Assembly (NCBI RefSeq): GCF_900119795.1
Contig: NZ_LT634361.1
Span: 1,798,001 to 1,862,000, forward strand
DNA length: 64,000 bases
Direction: 5' to 3'
From: Tenacibaculum maritimum NCIMB 2154
GTDB lineage: Bacteria; Bacteroidota; Bacteroidia; Flavobacteriales; Flavobacteriaceae
In this document: piece by piece, positions 34,227-42,815 of the stretch
How positions within the stretch are numbered: position 1 is the first letter of the stretch
Layout of the letters: the number at the start of each line of letters is the position of its first letter
The notes under the pieces: model-generated
What the model saw: only the letters and a program-made list of their open reading frames with translations
Told to the model about the DNA's origin: nothing
Databases searched by the model: none
Position numbers and translations under genes: made by a program

Positions 34227-34312
34227 AAAAGCTATTTTTAGCCTCTCTAATTTATCCCGAAAAAGGAATTATAATTGATACAAAACAAATTAGAGAGGCT
34301 AAGATGGCTTTT
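34227..34312. repeat. Long imperfect inverted repeat after hbd
   Basis: The arms at 34227-34253 and 34287-34312 pair over about 26 bases with small mismatches (core TAGCCTCTCTAATTT against AAATTAGAGAGGCTA). They enclose a loop of about 33 bases. It sits 23 bases after the hbd stop. It could be an unusual terminator, a structured 3' RNA end or a small mobile-repeat relic; I saw no second copy in the window. Confidence 0.65.
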
Positions 34313-34376
34313 CAATTTTCAGAGAACTCAAGTATGTTATAAATACACATATACTGTAAAAAACGTATTTATTTTA

Positions 34377-34412
34377 GCAAAAAAAGAGAGCTACTACAAT
34401 CAGTACTCTCTT
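34377..34412 (-). terminator. Terminator of the MacAB-like operon
   Basis: On the minus strand, AGAGAGTACT pairs with AGTAGCTCTCT (one bulge), followed by seven T residues. It lies 26 bases past the stop of the adaptor gene. Confidence 0.75.
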
Positions 34413-34437
34413 CTCTTAAAATATATTTGCTTATTTT

Positions 34438-35538
34438 TTATTTTCTATCACTATCCGTTACTTTATTCCAGATTTTTATATCATCTTCTTCTGTAACACC
34501 TTCTAAAATTTCTACATTAACCCCATCAGAAAGTCCTAATTTCAAATCTTTTCTTTCAAACTTTTGATCACCAATCTTAACTTCTACATAAGGATCTTCT
34601 GTTTTTCTATCAAACTGCAATAAAGCTTCTTTTATAGATAAAACGCTATCTTTTTTAGCCAATACGATCTCAGCATTAGCACTGTATCCAGCTCTTATAA
34701 AATACTTATCATCTAAAGACACATCTGCCTTTATTTTAAACTGAACAGCTCCAGCTTCTTCGGTTCCCTTAGGGGCTATAAAATTTAATACTGCTGGGAA
34801 CTTTTTATTTTCTATAGCTCCTAAAGCAACTTCTATATTCGTTCCCTTTACTAACTTACCTACCTCTGATTCGTCTACCTTACCTTCAAAAATCATTTTC
34901 GTCATATCTGCTATACGAGCTATTGTTGTACCAGCATTGAAATCATTTGTTTGCGTTACTTGGTACCCTTTTTTAACTGGGATTTCAACCACCATTCCTG
35001 AAGTTGTAGCTCTTATACTCGTATTAGCTGCACTCCCTAAACCTGCTGTTGTTCCTTTTCTAATAATATCCATATCGGACTGAGCGTTTCGTAAAGCTTG
35101 TTTAGCATTGTTATAGCTTAACTCTGAATTTTCAAATGCTTGACGAGATATAACCCCGCTTTCAAATAGCTTCTTGTTTCTATCAAATTGAGTTTTTGCA
35201 TTATCAAATGTCAATCTAGCATTTTTCACGCTTCCATTGGCTCTATTTAAAGAAGCTACATTAGGAACTACCCTTACCGTGGCTATCAAATCTCCTGCTT
35301 TTACGATAGCACCTTCTTCTACAACAATTTTATCTACAATACCTGTTATTTGAGGCTTAATTTCTACTTCTTCTAAAGGTACTACCTTTCCCGTTGCCAC
35401 GCTCTTTTTTACTATAGTTGTTTTAAAAGCCCTTTCTGTTTCATATTCAACAGGAGAGGCACTATTTTTTTTACCAAACCAAATTAATACTGCGATTAGT
35501 GCCAATGCTATTCCACCAAAAATGATTATTTTTTTCAT
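34438..35538 (-). CDS. Periplasmic adaptor protein of an ABC efflux system (MacA/HlyD family)
   Basis: 366 residues: an N-terminal anchor helix (IIIFGGIALALIAVLIWFG), a barrel-sandwich hybrid domain whose two halves flank an alpha hairpin (PQITGIVDKIVVEEGAIVKAGDLIA first, then about residues 95-160 helical), and beta-barrel domains with IRATTSGMVVEIPVKKG and FEGKVDESEVGKL. It bridges the inner-membrane permease to an outer-membrane duct. It is the last gene of a four-gene operon with two permeases and an ATPase. No TolC-like gene is nearby. The cargo is unknown; export of a peptide, lipid or drug is possible. Confidence 0.88.
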   Translation of the reverse strand: MKKIIIFGGIALALIAVLIWFGKKNSASPVEYETERAFKTTIVKKSVATGKVVPLEEVEIKPQITGIVDKIVVEEGAIVKAGDLIATVRVVPNVASLNRANGSVKNARLTFDNAKTQFDRNKKLFESGVISRQAFENSELSYNNAKQALRNAQSDMDIIRKGTTAGLGSAANTSIRATTSGMVVEIPVKKGYQVTQTNDFNAGTTIARIADMTKMIFEGKVDESEVGKLVKGTNIEVALGAIENKKFPAVLNFIAPKGTEEAGAVQFKIKADVSLDDKYFIRAGYSANAEIVLAKKDSVLSIKEALLQFDRKTEDPYVEVKIGDQKFERKDLKLGLSDGVNVEILEGVTEEDDIKIWNKVTDSDRK

Positions 35539-35572
35539 TTGTTTTTATTTATTCTTGTTAATTGATGTGCTT

Positions 35573-36790
35573 TTATTCTTCTCTTAATGCTTCAATAGGT
35601 TGTACTACTGTTGCCATATAGGCAGGAATAAATCCTATTAATGTTCCTAATGTAACTAACACAGCATAAGCTATTAAAACTATTGGAATATTTACGGTAG
35701 GATTCGTCAATAAGTTTAATTTATCAATAATCATTAACACTCCTCCTCCTGCTATAATTCCTAAAGACCCTGCTAATAAGGTTAAAAATACAGACTCTAA
35801 TATTATTTGCTGCTTTATCTTTCCTGGCGTTGCCCCCAAAGCTCTACGAATACCTATTTCTTTTGTACGCTCTTTTACGGTTATTAATAAAATATTTCCT
35901 ATTGCAAAAACCCCTGCTATTAGTGTTGCAATTCCTACAAACCAAGTTAAAAATTGCATCCCTTTTAAAAACCCTGTTACCTTTGCTACTTCTTTACCCA
36001 AATTAAACCCTCTAAAAGCTCTATTATCTTCTGGATGGATCTTGTGTAAATTCTTAAGTAAAAGCTTTATATCAGACTCCAATTGTACGATATCATTATT
36101 TGGATTCCCTGTAATGACCATCCATTCAAATTTATCACCTGTATTATATACTAACTTAAAAGTGCTAAACGGAATGTGTATATTATTAGCTCCTTCAAAC
36201 CTACCTGGCTTATATACCCCTACAACTAAATAGTTTATATTATTAATTTTAATATAAGTTCCTAATGCTTCTTCTTCTTTATCGTATAACTGTTTGTAAA
36301 CTTCGCTACTTATTACACATACTTTTTTATTTTCTTTGATATCACTTTCATTAATAAAACGCCCTGAAGTTAACTTTTTCTTTTGAACCTTATCTAGAAA
36401 CGGATAGTCTCCAAAAATGGTAAAATTACCTGATTTCAATCCATGTATAACTTGATTTCCAGTTACATTTCGAGGAACTACAAACTCGACCCCTTCTACT
36501 TCTTTGCGAATTTTTTCAACATCACCTATCGTCAAGTTTATTTTCCTCCCTTCTTGGAATCCTTTAAATGCCTTCGACGTTCTTGTTCCCGTCATAAAAA
36601 CGCTGTTTGTAGCAAAATCTCCAAACATACTATTAAAACCATTTTCTATCCCTTTAGCAGCTCCTAATAATCCTACTAATAGCAATATCCCCCAAAACGC
36701 TCCAAAAATGGTAATTGCCGTTCTTGTTTTATTTTTACGAATACTACCGTAAATCTCCTGCCAAGTGTCTTTGTCAAATAAAAATTTCAT
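35573..36790 (-). CDS. MacB-like ABC transporter permease, copy 2
   Basis: A 405-residue FtsX/MacB-type permease. There is one N-terminal helix (AITIFGAFWGILLLVGLLGA), a large periplasmic MacB_PCD domain (about residues 40-270), and three C-terminal helices starting FLTWFVGIATLIAGVFAIGN. The cytosolic TVKERTKEIGIRRALGATPGKI motif contacts the ATPase. It is similar in layout to the permease one base upstream, so the two probably form a heterodimer. It does not carry its own ATPase domain, unlike E. coli MacB. Confidence 0.88.
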   Translation of the reverse strand: MKFLFDKDTWQEIYGSIRKNKTRTAITIFGAFWGILLLVGLLGAAKGIENGFNSMFGDFATNSVFMTGTRTSKAFKGFQEGRKINLTIGDVEKIRKEVEGVEFVVPRNVTGNQVIHGLKSGNFTIFGDYPFLDKVQKKKLTSGRFINESDIKENKKVCVISSEVYKQLYDKEEEALGTYIKINNINYLVVGVYKPGRFEGANNIHIPFSTFKLVYNTGDKFEWMVITGNPNNDIVQLESDIKLLLKNLHKIHPEDNRAFRGFNLGKEVAKVTGFLKGMQFLTWFVGIATLIAGVFAIGNILLITVKERTKEIGIRRALGATPGKIKQQIILESVFLTLLAGSLGIIAGGGVLMIIDKLNLLTNPTVNIPIVLIAYAVLVTLGTLIGFIPAYMATVVQPIEALREE

Positions 36791-36791
36791 A

Positions 36792-38021
36792 CTAATCTGC
36801 TCTTAATGCTACAATAGGTTTGATACTTGCTGCTCTTTTAGCTGGTAAATACCCTGCAATAATACCGGCAATAATTAAAGTTATTGTGGCTCCCACCACT
36901 ACTGGTGTTGAAACTCCTGGATTTAAAATAAAATAGTCTTCCAAACTTGGGCCTATCAGCTCCAAAATTCCTACACCTATCATTAATCCAACATACCCAG
37001 ATAACGCTGTTATAAATACTGACTCTAGCAAAATCATAGAAACAATCACCTTAGGAGTTGCTCCTACTGCCTTTCTTATTCCTAATTCTTTAGTCCGTTC
37101 TTTAACCACATATACCATAATATTGCTAATACCTACTACTCCAGCAATTAATGTTCCCATTCCTATGATTAAAATAAGAATACTTAAGCCAACGATCATT
37201 CCAGAAACCTCCTTATTATCAGAAGCGTAATTCCTTACCCTAATTCCTCTTTGATCATTGGGTGCTATATCATGTTTTTCTTTTAATTCTTTTCGCATTT
37301 TATTACTAAATGCTATTGCTTCATCAATACTCAGTTCAGGGTTATAAGTCATACCAAATTCGTCTATATGATCATTATTTCCATAAATCTGCTGCATTGT
37401 TGTAAATGGAGTATAAATAAACCTCTCGTCACTATCTCCTCCTGGATCTGAAAAAACACCAATTACTCTATAAACAATTCCTCCAATATTCAATTCTTTT
37501 CCATAAGCACTTAATTGACCAAATAAATCCTTTTCTACCATTCTTCCAATCACAACAATTTTTGATTTTTGTTTGACATCTCTTAAGTTTAAAAAGCGAC
37601 CTTCTGTAATTTGAGCAGACTCTAATAAATCATATTTAGGATATACTCCTCTTAAGGTGTAAGTATCTTGCTCTTCTTTATACACTACTTGAACATTTCT
37701 TTGTATTCGTGGGCTTATCATTTGAATTTGATCTGCATATCTTTCCTTTAAAAATTCAAAATCTTCATTTTTAAATTGAATTTTTCTTCCACTTTGTTTT
37801 CCTTTATAAGGCTTTGTTGTTCTATTGGGCCATATATAAATAGAATTAATAGCATCTTTTGCAAACTCATTTTTAAATGTATTTTGCAAGCCATTTCCTA
37901 TACCAAATAAAAGTGTAAACAATAAAATAGCAAAAGCTACCGTAAATCCTGATAAGGCTGAACGCAACTTATTTTTACTAATACTTTGAAATATTTCTCT
38001 CCAACGATCTAAATCAAACAT
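36792..38021 (-). CDS. MacB-like ABC transporter permease, copy 1
   Basis: 409 residues with the same layout as its downstream partner. It has one early helix (LSGFTVAFAILLFTLLFG), a periplasmic MacB_PCD domain and three late helices (GLSILILIIGMGTLIAGVVG onward). The coupling motif is VKERTKELGIRKAVGATPKVI, the mechanotransmission type of FtsX-family transporters. It lies two bases from the ATPase gene. Confidence 0.88.
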   Translation of the reverse strand: MFDLDRWREIFQSISKNKLRSALSGFTVAFAILLFTLLFGIGNGLQNTFKNEFAKDAINSIYIWPNRTTKPYKGKQSGRKIQFKNEDFEFLKERYADQIQMISPRIQRNVQVVYKEEQDTYTLRGVYPKYDLLESAQITEGRFLNLRDVKQKSKIVVIGRMVEKDLFGQLSAYGKELNIGGIVYRVIGVFSDPGGDSDERFIYTPFTTMQQIYGNNDHIDEFGMTYNPELSIDEAIAFSNKMRKELKEKHDIAPNDQRGIRVRNYASDNKEVSGMIVGLSILILIIGMGTLIAGVVGISNIMVYVVKERTKELGIRKAVGATPKVIVSMILLESVFITALSGYVGLMIGVGILELIGPSLEDYFILNPGVSTPVVVGATITLIIAGIIAGYLPAKRAASIKPIVALRAD

Positions 38022-38023
38022 AA

Positions 38024-38719
38024 TTAAACGGCTTTTGATGTAACTCCTGTTAACTCATCACTAATAATTACACCATCTTTTAATCGAACTATTCTTTTTG
38101 TTTGCTCTGCTACCTCTTCTTCATGTGTAATTACAAAAACAGTCATTCCTTCATCATTGATTTCTTTTAGCAAATCCATTACTGAATTTGTAGTGGTAGA
38201 ATCTAAAGCTCCTGTTGGTTCATCTGCTAAAACTACTTTAGGCTTAGTAGCTAAGGCACGAGCTATTGCAACTCTTTGTTTTTGTCCTCCTGACAATTCA
38301 TTAGGTAAATGATTTGCCCAATCTTTTAGCCCCACTTTCTCCAAGTAATCCAATGCTATTTGGGCACGTTCCTTTCTTGGAACTCCTTTATAATATAGTG
38401 GCAATGCTACATTTTCTAATGCTGTCTTGTATGAAATCAAATTAAAGGATTGAAAAATAAAACCTAAAAATTTATTTCTAAGAATTGCCGCTTTTTTTTC
38501 ATTTAAGTTCTCTATCAATTCCCCATTTAAATAATACGCTCCTTCATCATGAGAATCCAATAATCCAACAATATTTAACAATGTTGACTTTCCTGATCCA
38601 GAAGATCCCATAATAGAAACAAATTCTCCTTCTTTAATGTGTAAATCAATTCCTTTTAAAACATGTAAAGAATCTTTGCCTATTGGATAAGACTTATGAA
38701 GTCCTTTTATATCTATCAT
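38024..38719 (-). CDS. ABC transporter ATP-binding protein (LolD/MacB type)
   Basis: 231 residues with all motifs: Walker A GSSGSGKST (38-46), Q-loop FIFQSFNLI, signature LSGGQKQRVAIARAL, Walker B VVLADEPTGALDS, and the H-loop in VITHEE. It is the first gene of the operon and drives the two FtsX-type permeases. The LolD/MacB subfamily is inferred from EPTGALDS and the neighbours. Confidence 0.93.
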   Translation of the reverse strand: MIDIKGLHKSYPIGKDSLHVLKGIDLHIKEGEFVSIMGSSGSGKSTLLNIVGLLDSHDEGAYYLNGELIENLNEKKAAILRNKFLGFIFQSFNLISYKTALENVALPLYYKGVPRKERAQIALDYLEKVGLKDWANHLPNELSGGQKQRVAIARALATKPKVVLADEPTGALDSTTTNSVMDLLKEINDEGMTVFVITHEEEVAEQTKRIVRLKDGVIISDELTGVTSKAV

Positions 38720-38836
38720 ATTTTTGGGTTAGTTTTATATTAAAAAGATGCTATTTTATCAATTACTGATCATAAGACGTTGCTTATACTATTTTGTTAC
38801 ATAAATTTGCTGTAAAACTATTTTATATTATTCATA

Positions 38837-39250
38837 ATGAAACTACCCCTTAATAAGAAGATTATTTTATTTGATGGAATTTGTAACTTATGTAACAATG
38901 CTGTTATTAAGGTGATTCAATATGATAAAGCGGATGCTTTTGTTTTTGCCTCACTACAATCTGATACAGGTAAGTTTATCATTCATAAAATAGGAATAAA
39001 TACTATTGAAATTGACTCTATTATTTTATATGAACCGGCTATTTCTTATGATATAAAATCTACTGCTATCTTAAAAATCATGAACGAATTTGGAGGTTGG
39101 TGGAAAGTTACCTTGCTCTTTTGGATATTCCCTGAATTTATACGAAATATGGTCTATGACTTTATTGCCAAGAGAAGATACAAATGGTTTGGCAAAAGAG
39201 AAAGTTGCATGGTTCCTAACCATCGCTTAAAATCGAAATTTCTAACATAA
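38837..39250 (+). CDS. DCC-type thiol-disulfide oxidoreductase family protein (DUF393)
   Basis: 137 residues beginning with the family motif ILFDGICNLCNNAV, whose CxxC gives a predicted redox pair. Later come FASLQSDTGK, DSIILYE, and a C-terminal FIAKRRYKWFGKRESC. Members are thioredoxin-like small proteins of poorly known role. It is a single-gene unit with a terminator touching its stop codon. Confidence 0.85.
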   Translation: MKLPLNKKIILFDGICNLCNNAVIKVIQYDKADAFVFASLQSDTGKFIIHKIGINTIEIDSIILYEPAISYDIKSTAILKIMNEFGGWWKVTLLFWIFPEFIRNMVYDFIAKRRYKWFGKRESCMVPNHRLKSKFLT

Positions 39251-39275
39251 AAAAGCCCCAAAAAGGGGCTTTTCG
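39251..39275. terminator. Terminator after the DCC-family gene
   Basis: The perfect stem AAAAGCCCC/GGGGCTTTT has a five-base A loop and starts right at the stop codon. Confidence 0.85.
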
Positions 39276-39570
39276 ACTACAAACCAACGTTTATAGATTC
39301 TTCAGGGGAAGGTTCTTATAAAATTCAAAACGAATCCCTATTTCATAACTACTATTATAAACTATAATTCTTATAATCTATTAGCATTCTTCTTCTTAAA
39401 TATTTGGCGGCAGCAAATATAATAATTCTATTATTTTAAATTTTGAGAATTATCAAAAATCTATCAATTTTTACGGTTTTAATTTAAAATACTTAACATC
39501 TCTTAACTTTTAGTAAGTATTTTATTTAAAATCATATCATACTATCTTTAAAAACCTTTAATAGAGAAGC
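39276..39570. other. Intergenic region between convergent genes
   Basis: About 295 AT-rich bases without a gene. It contains a 10-bp inverted repeat (AAAATACTTA at 39486-39495 and its complement at 39514-39523) that could end the leftward YncE-like transcript. A second weak hairpin (ATAATTCT...AGAATTAT) lies around 39420-39453. Nothing else recognised. Confidence 0.5.
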
Positions 39571-40656
39571 TTAATTAAAATATATTTTAGATGCTCCTAA
39601 ACCTACCGCTGTTCCGTATTTTTCTTCTTTTGTTATTAAATCTATTACGGATAATTTACTCAAAGATTTAAAAGCATACTCTACTGTATATAAATCGTTA
39701 TTCTTAACAGCCATTCCGTAAATTTTTCCAACTTCAACACCTTCTTTAGCTAATTCTGTTGCGTTTTCTTCTATCTGATATACTTTTTCTTCTGATGGCG
39801 AATAATAATATATCTTACCATTTGCAATATACATTTTCGTACTTCTCTTATTCTCAGAAAACTGCAACTCCTTTACAACCTCAGCAGTAGCTAAATTTAT
39901 AAAAGATATAGCAGAAGATGTAGAGGTTAATACACTAGTATAATCAGCATTATAGGTTAATGGTTTCCCTTCAGAAAGTACTACTAAATTTCCTTGGTTG
40001 TCAAAAAATATTTCATCCGGATTATCTTTTACTGTAACTTTTGTAACTGCATTATTTGCCGCCAAATCTATTATAGAAATAATATTATTAGACGAATAAG
40101 CTCCTAAATGAGAAACATATAACTTATTCTCTTTAGCTAAAATGCGCTCTACACCGTTGTCTAAAGAAATAGTTCCAGTTTCTAAAGTATTCGTTGATAA
40201 GTTTAATACTGCAACATAGTCATCTGTAGTAGTAGCTCCATCTCCCCAGTTTGTTATATAACCTTTTCCATTACTAATTGCCATATATCTTGGGTTCTTT
40301 AAACCTGTTTTAATTTCAGATTTCTTTTTAAAAGTATATCGATCTACAACAACAATCGTATTTGCATCATTTAATATGATATATGCATCTGTATCACTAA
40401 ATGTAATAGATTGTATCAAACCTCCTAATTGACTATTGTTAACTCCTGTATAAATAAAAGTTCTTGCCAAACTATTTAAATCTTCATCTATATAAGATAT
40501 TGATCCATCTTTATTTCCAAAGTTTCCTTCCGCACTAACAATAATACCATTGTCGTAGCTTCCTAAAGACTGAGGTAAATCATTATTATCACTAGAACAT
40601 GATGTAAAAACTAAGCTTATTATGAATAGTTTTAAAATTAGCTTTGTAATTTTCAT
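39571..40656 (-). CDS. YncE-like beta-propeller lipoprotein of the cobalamin locus
   Basis: A 361-residue lipoprotein (signal LFIISLVFTSCSS, lipid Cys20). Repeated blades follow: GIIVSAEGNFGNKDGSISYID, AYIILNDANTIVVVDRYTF, NPRYMAISNGKGYITNWGD, ILAKENKLYVSHLG and IYGMAVKNNDLYTVEY. This is the seven-bladed YncE/DUF5074 type often found next to TonB receptors in Bacteroidota, where it is thought to be a surface partner of the receptor. It lies six bases after the receptor gene and so should be under the same B12 riboswitch. Confidence 0.85.
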   Translation of the reverse strand: MKITKLILKLFIISLVFTSCSSDNNDLPQSLGSYDNGIIVSAEGNFGNKDGSISYIDEDLNSLARTFIYTGVNNSQLGGLIQSITFSDTDAYIILNDANTIVVVDRYTFKKKSEIKTGLKNPRYMAISNGKGYITNWGDGATTTDDYVAVLNLSTNTLETGTISLDNGVERILAKENKLYVSHLGAYSSNNIISIIDLAANNAVTKVTVKDNPDEIFFDNQGNLVVLSEGKPLTYNADYTSVLTSTSSAISFINLATAEVVKELQFSENKRSTKMYIANGKIYYYSPSEEKVYQIEENATELAKEGVEVGKIYGMAVKNNDLYTVEYAFKSLSKLSVIDLITKEEKYGTAVGLGASKIYFN

Positions 40657-40662
40657 TTGTAT

Positions 40663-42540
40663 TTAAAATTTATGGTTTATGTTTATATTAAAATTCCTAC
40701 CTGGCATTGGACGTAAATTTGAGAAATAATAAGCTTCGTTAAAGATATTATTGATTTTTACCCCTATCGATACTTTATTCGCTTTTTTATTAAAAACCCT
40801 AGCATTAAATCCTATATTACTAACACTTAGCTCATTCAATGAATAAAAATCTAAATTAATTCCGTTAGTATATACTTTGCTTTCATACAGGCTTTGGACA
40901 TACATTCCTAACCATTTATACCTATAATCTATATTAAAATTCAATAAATGCTTCGGTACATATGGTAATATTGTATTGCTACCTTTATCTTTAGCAATTG
41001 TAAACAAATAATTTGACGAAAGTTTTATATGATGCTTATTGAGTTTTAATTGCCAATCAAAAAACGCTTCCATTCCCTTATTAATCACATCAGCTACATT
41101 TGAAGGTTTCCATAAATTAGTTCCTCCTGTAGGCAGCCACAGTATCTTATCTTTAGTATTGATATAAAATGCCGTTGCCGAAATTTTTATATTCTCATTT
41201 TTAAAATCAATTCCTATTTCTCCTTGAATTGCCTTTTCAGGAAGTAAATTTAAATTCCCTATGATCGGCCAATATAATTCATTGAATGTAGGACCTCTGT
41301 AATTGGTTGACACATTTCCTTTTAACGAAATTCCATCCGTCATTTGCTGGGTAGCTCCTAATGAAAGTGACAGCGGTACTGAAAAATCAGAATTCAACTC
41401 TTTTCTTAAATTGAAAGCTGTAGTTAATGTGTTCGTTGGTTTATATATTATTTCTCCTAAAAAAGAAAATACTTTTCTGTATTTCGGTAATATTTTATTC
41501 GTTTTACCCTTAACCCAATCATAAATCATGGCATATTTGACATTAAGGAGATTTGAAAATTTATAATTTAAGCTATAATTTATACCATACTGCTCTGAAC
41601 TTCCGAAATTAAATCTTTTCGTATCTTTGTTTGTGTAGTACCGGTACTCTTGCGTTAGATAAGATACATTTACCAACTGTGTAAATTTTGAAAAGGAATA
41701 TCTCCATTTTACTAAATTTCTTTGATTAAAATCTTCATTTCTCTCACTACCAGAAGCTGGGTTAGGCAAGCCGCTAGAGAGTAAACGATCTCCATAATAT
41801 CCTGTGGTATAAAAGAAAAGCTGGTTTTTTTTTGAAAACTGATACCCTATACCAAAATTAATACCATAATTTTTATAAGCTCCATTTTCATTTTTAAGAT
41901 GTTCGTTTGAATTTTTGTATCTCGTATCAATATATTCATAATCGTTCTTAGAATAATTAATTGTAGAAGATAGTTTTATCGCTACATTACCTACTCCTAT
42001 ATTCGTTTTAAAAAAATTTGATGTTGTGTTAAAACTACCGTACGAAGAAAATAACTGGAAGTTTTTATGTTCTTTAAAATTTAAGTTATCGTTCAAATGA
42101 ATAGCTCCTCCTATAACTCCTGAGCCATACTTAGCACTTCCGCCCCCACTGTTTACAATCACCTCATCGGAAACACTTACAGGCAAGGAATTAAAATCTA
42201 CTTGACCGTTTCCTAAACTATTTATTTGAATTCCATTCCATAAAACTACAGTATTTGAGCCAGATGTACCTCTAAAACGTGCTGTACTCACCCCCCCATT
42301 TCCATAATCTTTTAAAGCTATTGGACTATTATATCTTAATAAGCTCGTAAAATTTGAAGGATTCTTCTTCAATTGTTTGATGCCTATTCTCAAACTCTTT
42401 TGTCCTACCGTAACACCTCCGTTAGTTACCTTTTTTCCTCGAACTACGACTTCTTTCAAAATATTTGATATAGAATCATTTTGAGCAAAAGAATTAAATG
42501 CAATGATAAAAAATACTATATAAAATATATGTCCCCTCAT
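40663..42540 (-). CDS. TonB-dependent outer-membrane receptor, probable cobalamin transporter (BtuB-like)
   Basis: 625 residues with a signal peptide (HIFYIVFFIIAFNSFAQ) and then the plug domain: LKEVVVRGKKV as a TonB-box-like start, STARFRGTSGSNTVVLWNGIQINSL and KYGSGVIGGAIHL. A 22-strand barrel follows, ending in an aromatic-rich last strand (NFNININHKF). It imports a large nutrient through the outer membrane with energy from TonB. The cobalamin riboswitch directly upstream makes vitamin B12 or a related corrinoid the likely cargo. Confidence 0.9.
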   Translation of the reverse strand: MRGHIFYIVFFIIAFNSFAQNDSISNILKEVVVRGKKVTNGGVTVGQKSLRIGIKQLKKNPSNFTSLLRYNSPIALKDYGNGGVSTARFRGTSGSNTVVLWNGIQINSLGNGQVDFNSLPVSVSDEVIVNSGGGSAKYGSGVIGGAIHLNDNLNFKEHKNFQLFSSYGSFNTTSNFFKTNIGVGNVAIKLSSTINYSKNDYEYIDTRYKNSNEHLKNENGAYKNYGINFGIGYQFSKKNQLFFYTTGYYGDRLLSSGLPNPASGSERNEDFNQRNLVKWRYSFSKFTQLVNVSYLTQEYRYYTNKDTKRFNFGSSEQYGINYSLNYKFSNLLNVKYAMIYDWVKGKTNKILPKYRKVFSFLGEIIYKPTNTLTTAFNLRKELNSDFSVPLSLSLGATQQMTDGISLKGNVSTNYRGPTFNELYWPIIGNLNLLPEKAIQGEIGIDFKNENIKISATAFYINTKDKILWLPTGGTNLWKPSNVADVINKGMEAFFDWQLKLNKHHIKLSSNYLFTIAKDKGSNTILPYVPKHLLNFNIDYRYKWLGMYVQSLYESKVYTNGINLDFYSLNELSVSNIGFNARVFNKKANKVSIGVKINNIFNEAYYFSNLRPMPGRNFNININHKF

Positions 42541-42580
42541 AAATACGTCAACTTTTATCCCGAAAGTTTTTTATTTTTTG

Positions 42581-42745
42581 ATAATGGCAGGTCTCCTGAC
42601 TTGCGTTTTATAACCAACCTTCCCATTTATAAATAAACAGTGGTAAAAGTTACAGTTATAACCTTTTTTAGCTCACAGTTGCGGGAACAGTTTCGGACTT
42701 TAACCGAATTCCCTTTTAATTTAATATTCTGAATATTAAAACCAA
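42581..42745 (-). promoter_or_regulatory. Cobalamin riboswitch (AdoCbl-type) controlling the receptor gene
   Basis: Read on the minus strand, the conserved elements come in order. First is the core GGGAATTCGGTTAAAGTCC, then CCCGCAACTGTGAGC, a variable arm, and last the B12-box region AGTCAGGAGACCTGCC close to the gene. This is the pattern of the cobalamin riboswitch family RF00174. It ends about 40 bases before the receptor start and should repress the receptor and the YncE-like gene when B12 is plentiful. Confidence 0.92.
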
Positions 42746-42770
42746 AATCGAAGCAAATGTAATTTAAAAA

Positions 42771-42800
42771 TTGTTATTACAGAATAGTTTTGTAATCTTG
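42771..42800 (+). promoter_or_regulatory. Possible promoter for the BtuF-like gene
   Basis: TTG at 42771-42773 and TAATCTTG at 42793-42800 lie 19 bases apart, the usual spacing of -33 and -7 in Bacteroidota. It would give a leader of only about 10 bases, so the call is weak. Confidence 0.4.
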
Positions 42801-42815
42801 TCTAAAAATATTTTC

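Noticed and set aside
34275..34496. A 73-residue rightward frame after hbd
   Set aside because: It runs through the inverted repeat, a terminator and the end of the adaptor gene, with no coding character.
42541..42815. A short gene between the TonB receptor and the BtuF-like gene
   Set aside because: The space is taken by the cobalamin riboswitch and promoter elements; no frame is supported.
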